Source: Gemmatimonadota bacterium (GTDB taxonomy: Bacteria; Gemmatimonadota; Gemmatimonadetes; Longimicrobiales; Gaopeijiaceae). From it: a stretch of DNA of 64,000 bases. This document shows positions 60,930 through 64,000 of the stretch, piece by piece. How positions within the stretch are numbered: the stretch's first letter is position 1; each line of letters opens with the position of its first letter. The position numbers and the translations under genes are program-made. Where the stretch lies: NCBI GenBank assembly GCA_040882465.1, contig JBBEBG010000028.1, positions 1-64,000 of the forward strand, read 5' to 3'. The notes under the pieces were generated by a model. The model saw nothing but the letters and a program-made list of their open reading frames with translations. It did no database searches and was not told the DNA's origin.

Positions 60930-62522
60930 TCAGATCCGCTCTTCGGGCTCGTCGGGGCGCGGGCGCCAGGCCACGCGATAGAGCTCGGTGCGGCGGTCTC
61001 GCCAGGGTTGGACGGTGCCTTCGTAGCGATGTCTTCGCAGCAGTTCGAGGTCGGCGTCCGCGATCACGAGCGTCTCGACATTCGGGGTGGATTCGCCGGC
61101 CACTCCGTCGCGGGCGAACGCATGGTCGAGGGGAGTGAAGATCCCCGACTGCGCGTAATGGGTGTCCCCATGTGCCACGAAGGGAAGGTTCCCGGTCGTG
61201 CCGGAGGCCACGACGTAGACATCGTTCTCGACGGCCCTTGCCTGACAGCAGTACCGGACCCGAAGATAGCCGGCCCGGTCTTCCTCGGAGAAGGGTACGA
61301 AGAGGATCTGGGCGCCGTCTCCGGCGACGATCCGGGCCAGCTCGGGAAACAGGACGTCATAAGAGGGGAGGATGGCGATGCGGCCCCGATCCGTCGGAAA
61401 GACGCTTAGTCCCGTGCCGGGCTCGATTCCCCACCACCTCCGCTCCTCCGGCGTGACGTGAATTCGGGGCTGCTGCTCGATCGTGCCGTCCCGGCGAAAG
61501 AGAAAAGCGACGTTGAAGAGGCGGTCGTCCACGATCGTGAACTGAGATCCCCCGATGATGTTCACATTGTATTTGATCGCGGCGCCGGAGAAGAAGTCGA
61601 GGTAGCGGGGCGTGAGCTTCGCCAGGGCGCGGACGGTCTCGGCAGGAGTGCGCCGCGGTTCGAGCCCGCTGAGCTGGTTCGTGATGAGCTCGGGGAATAA
61701 CACGAAATCGGCCTTGCTGTTGGCCGCCGCGTCCACGAAGAACGAGCACTGCGCTTCGAGCTCCTCCCATGAGTCGATGGGCCGCATCCGATACTGAACG
61801 GCGCAGAGCCGAACCTGTGAGACCCGGTACCAACGCTGCTTCGGGTCGCGAATATGGTCCAGATTGGTCCACTCGAGGTGTGTCGCGTATCCCCGCGAAG
61901 CGGTATCGGACGGGAAATAATCCGGAATGAGCTCCCGAAGCACGAACCCGTTCGCCACCTGCGTCGTGAGAACCGGATCGTAGAGCCCTCGTTCGATCAC
62001 CTTCTCCACGTATTCACGTGCAGACATCCCCTCCGGCTGACTTCCGAATCCGGGGATGCGGCCTCCGATGACGATGCGCGCGAGGTTGAGCTCGCGGCTG
62101 AGGGCCTTGCGAGCGTCGTAGAGACGGCGCGCCAGGTGCATCCCCCGGAACTCGGGATCCACCATGATCTCGATCCCGTACAGCGTGTCGCCGCCCGGCG
62201 TGTGGTTGCGGATGTATCCGCCGTCGGAAACGCGCTTCCAGTCGTGCCACTCGTGGTCGCGATCGTAATCCACGATGAGCGAAGTCGAAGAGGCGACGAG
62301 TCGGCCGTCGTACTCGAGGCAGAGTTGCCCTTCCGGAAAGATATCGAGTTGGCTTTCGAGCTGGTCCTTCGCCCAGGGTGTCATTCCCGGAAAGCAGCGC
62401 TCCTGCAGGGCGACCAGCTCCGGGTAGTCCTCGAGGGCCAACCCGCGAACGCGGATCTTCCTCTCGAAGTCTTTCAGGGGTAGGCTGGCCTTCGACCCTT
62501 TCGATTCCCTACTCTTGGTCAT
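60930..62522 (-). CDS. GNAT acetyltransferase-nitrilase fusion with degenerate nitrilase site
   Basis: The 530-residue protein joins an N-terminal GNAT-like domain (about 25-215, with GIEIMVDPEFRGMHLARRLYDARK at the acetyl-CoA loop) to a carbon-nitrogen hydrolase domain (about 235-515). The nitrilase Glu is present in FVLFPELIT. The residue expected to be catalytic Lys reads Arg in QQPRIHVTP, and the expected Cys is Ser in ILPSYDVLFPE. The fold is intact, so this may be a non-hydrolytic or altered-activity member of the YhcX-like fusion family. ATG 62522 is chosen over a TTG nine bases upstream. It is divergent from an amidohydrolase gene. Confidence 0.85.
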   Translation of the reverse strand: MTKSRESKGSKASLPLKDFERKIRVRGLALEDYPELVALQERCFPGMTPWAKDQLESQLDIFPEGQLCLEYDGRLVASSTSLIVDYDRDHEWHDWKRVSDGGYIRNHTPGGDTLYGIEIMVDPEFRGMHLARRLYDARKALSRELNLARIVIGGRIPGFGSQPEGMSAREYVEKVIERGLYDPVLTTQVANGFVLRELIPDYFPSDTASRGYATHLEWTNLDHIRDPKQRWYRVSQVRLCAVQYRMRPIDSWEELEAQCSFFVDAAANSKADFVLFPELITNQLSGLEPRRTPAETVRALAKLTPRYLDFFSGAAIKYNVNIIGGSQFTIVDDRLFNVAFLFRRDGTIEQQPRIHVTPEERRWWGIEPGTGLSVFPTDRGRIAILPSYDVLFPELARIVAGDGAQILFVPFSEEDRAGYLRVRYCCQARAVENDVYVVASGTTGNLPFVAHGDTHYAQSGIFTPLDHAFARDGVAGESTPNVETLVIADADLELLRRHRYEGTVQPWRDRRTELYRVAWRPRPDEPEERI

Positions 62523-62560
62523 GGCTCTCAATCCAGTGAATCGGGGAGGATTCGAACACC

Positions 62561-63391
62561 ATGCTCATTGACTGTCACGTGCATCTCAACAACTACCACA
62601 CAGCTGAAGGCGAAGCTCCCCGGCCAACGGAGGCCAACGTCCAACGCCTCTTCGACGCTATGGCCCAACATGGTGTCGATCACGCCATCGTGCTCACCTC
62701 TTACAAGGTGGACGTGGAGCGGCCGAGCGTCGAGCACGTCCTGGAGATCCTCGCCGAAGATCCGAGGACGACGGTGATCGAAGGACTCCGGTGGCGCGGC
62801 GACACGCGGACGGACCTCTTCCACATGGAAGAGCGGATCCGGGATGGGCTGGTCAAGGGCATCAAGCTCTACCCCGGTTACGACAAGTACCCGATCAACG
62901 ATCCCTCGCTGGAGACGGTTTTCCGCATCGCCGCCAAGCACAATGTGCCAGTCATGATCCACTGCGGCGACACCTACGCGGCGAACGCGAAGGTTCGAAT
63001 GGCTCATCCCCTCCTCGTGGATGACGTGGCGGTGGACTATCCCGATGTCCGATTTGTCATCTGCCACCTCGGAAATCCCTGGTTCCAGGACACCGCCGAG
63101 GTGCTTTATAAAAACGACAATGTTTTTGCCGACATCTCCGGGCTCGTTCTCGGAGACTTCGACTATGCCTTCGAGCGTCACCTGGTCGCGCGCGTGAAGG
63201 ACATGATCGCGTATATGGGCGATCCCGGACGCCAGCTCATGTACGGAAGTGACTGGCCGCTCGTCGAGATGGGGCCGTACGTGAAGTTCCTCAATTCGCT
63301 CGAGTTCGAGGGAGAGACCTTCGAGAACATCGCGTGGCGGACCGCGTCGCGGCTCTTCGAGATCGACGTGGAGGCTTTGAAAGAGAGCTGA
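62561..63391 (+). CDS. Amidohydrolase-family TIM-barrel protein
   Basis: The 276-residue protein of the amidohydrolase_2 type starts with the metal-binding DCHVHLNNYH. It has the further ligands MIHCGD and CHLGNPW and the catalytic Asp in YGSDWPLVEM. Members hydrolyse or decarboxylate small cyclic or carboxylated substrates with a single divalent metal. The substrate is unknown. It overlaps the next, lipid-anchored amidohydrolase gene by one base (TGATG), so the two are coupled. Confidence 0.88.
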   Translation: MLIDCHVHLNNYHTAEGEAPRPTEANVQRLFDAMAQHGVDHAIVLTSYKVDVERPSVEHVLEILAEDPRTTVIEGLRWRGDTRTDLFHMEERIRDGLVKGIKLYPGYDKYPINDPSLETVFRIAAKHNVPVMIHCGDTYAANAKVRMAHPLLVDDVAVDYPDVRFVICHLGNPWFQDTAEVLYKNDNVFADISGLVLGDFDYAFERHLVARVKDMIAYMGDPGRQLMYGSDWPLVEMGPYVKFLNSLEFEGETFENIAWRTASRLFEIDVEALKES

Positions 63392-64000
63392 TGCGAGCCC
63401 CGGGACCCCGCTTGGCCCTATTGGCCGCGTTGGCCCTCGCGGGCTGTGCCGGCGAGGCTGCGGTGCCCGCGGACCTGGTCTTTCTCGATGGGCTCGTTTA
63501 CACCGTAGACCCCGAACGGCCCCGGGCGGAGGCTGTCGCCGTCCGCGACGGCCGTATCGCTTATGTGGGTGATGCGGGAGGGGCAAGAGCACTTATCGGC
63601 CCCGAAACCGAGGTGATCGCGCTCGAGGGCCGAATGTTACTTCCGGGATTCCACGACACCCACGTCCATCCGGTGTCCGGGGGAATCGAGCTCGGCCAGT
63701 GCGATCTGAACCCCGCGGAATCCCGGGCCGACATCGTCCGCCTCGTTTCGGCGTGCGCGGCGCGGGATCCGGAGGCGGAATGGGTTCGCGGCGGGGGATT
63801 TCAGCTTCCGATCTTTCCCGACGGTGCGCCGCCCCGAATGCTGCTGGACAGCCTCGTGCCCGATCGGCCCGCGTACCTCACCTCCTCGGATGCCCATACC
63901 GCCTGGGTGAACTCGGCGGCGCTGGCGCTGGCCGGCGTCACAGCCGAGTCCACCGATCCGCCGCCCGACGGAGTCATCGTGCGCACCCCCGGCGGCGAGC
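63391..64000 (+). CDS. Lipoprotein amidohydrolase (YtcJ-like), cut by the window end
   Basis: About 203 codons are visible from ATG 63391. A lipobox signal (ALLAALALAGCAG) precedes a metallo-dependent hydrolase of the amidohydrolase_3 group, with VDPERPRAEAVAVRDGRIAYVG, the metal motif FHDTHVHP, and SDAHTAWVNSAALALAG, in which the ligand-lined barrel continues. Such proteins hydrolyse amides or related bonds, and the YtcJ group is poorly characterised. The coupled upstream soluble amidohydrolase suggests sequential action. The C-terminal half is beyond the window. Confidence 0.85.
   Translation, partial: MRAPGPRLALLAALALAGCAGEAAVPADLVFLDGLVYTVDPERPRAEAVAVRDGRIAYVGDAGGARALIGPETEVIALEGRMLLPGFHDTHVHPVSGGIELGQCDLNPAESRADIVRLVSACAARDPEAEWVRGGGFQLPIFPDGAPPRMLLDSLVPDRPAYLTSSDAHTAWVNSAALALAGVTAESTDPPPDGVIVRTPGGE

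Overview
The window reads as chromosome of a high-GC Gram-negative bacterium. It encodes a TonB-dependent receptor, several predicted outer-membrane or lipid-anchored proteins, a DUF5916-type protein and a glucoamylase-like protein. Most genes favour CTC for leucine. This gene mix resembles Gemmatimonadota, but that is an inference from family content, not a phylogeny. No tRNA, rRNA, CRISPR array, insertion sequence or prophage was found, and coding density is high, with many 4-base ATGA/GTGA overlaps.

Layout. 1-5114: a signalling block with the end of an Ig-like secreted protein, a membrane FHA-PP2C phosphatase, and a receptor Ser/Thr kinase whose Ig and seven-repeat RCC1 ectodomain is put out of frame by a run of 20 G at 3811-3830. 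5197-8182: a glycosyltransferase, methyltransferase and epimerase operon. 8223-9881: a secreted TPR protein. 10030-14553: trmH, then a leftward operon rpiA-rpe-HPt-SRPBCC/epimerase-pdxH. 14916-15932: DAHP synthase behind a putative attenuator. 15929-22742: arginine biosynthesis on the minus strand (thioredoxin, argR, argC, argB, argD, argG, argH), with an ARG-box-like palindrome over the argG promoter. argA/argJ, argF and argE are not in the window. 22889-27404: TonB receptor and release factor 3. 27528-31693: an outer-membrane protein coupled to a GGDEF-REC-HD-GYP protein. 31690-35658: a lipoprotein or fatty-acid related ABC exporter with a divergent tesA-like esterase. 36193-37332: rho.

37451-55795 is mostly envelope and accessory content: a Trp/Tyr-rich exported protein with an octapeptide repeat tail, a cupredoxin, an acyl-CoA synthetase, NHL or beta-propeller lipoproteins, a copC-copD-cytochrome c operon, an exported SDR, a TerB-like protein and DUF5916. 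55869-64000 holds a methyltransferase, alanine dehydrogenase with deviating codon choice, a second PP2C phosphatase, a glucoamylase-like protein, a GNAT-nitrilase fusion lacking two of three nitrilase catalytic residues, and two amidohydrolases, the last cut by the window end.

The strongest candidate for something undescribed is the phosphatase and kinase pair at 512-5114. It looks like a receptor-kinase system whose sensor half can be switched on or off by slippage in a G tract. A sequencing or assembly error in the homopolymer is the main alternative.
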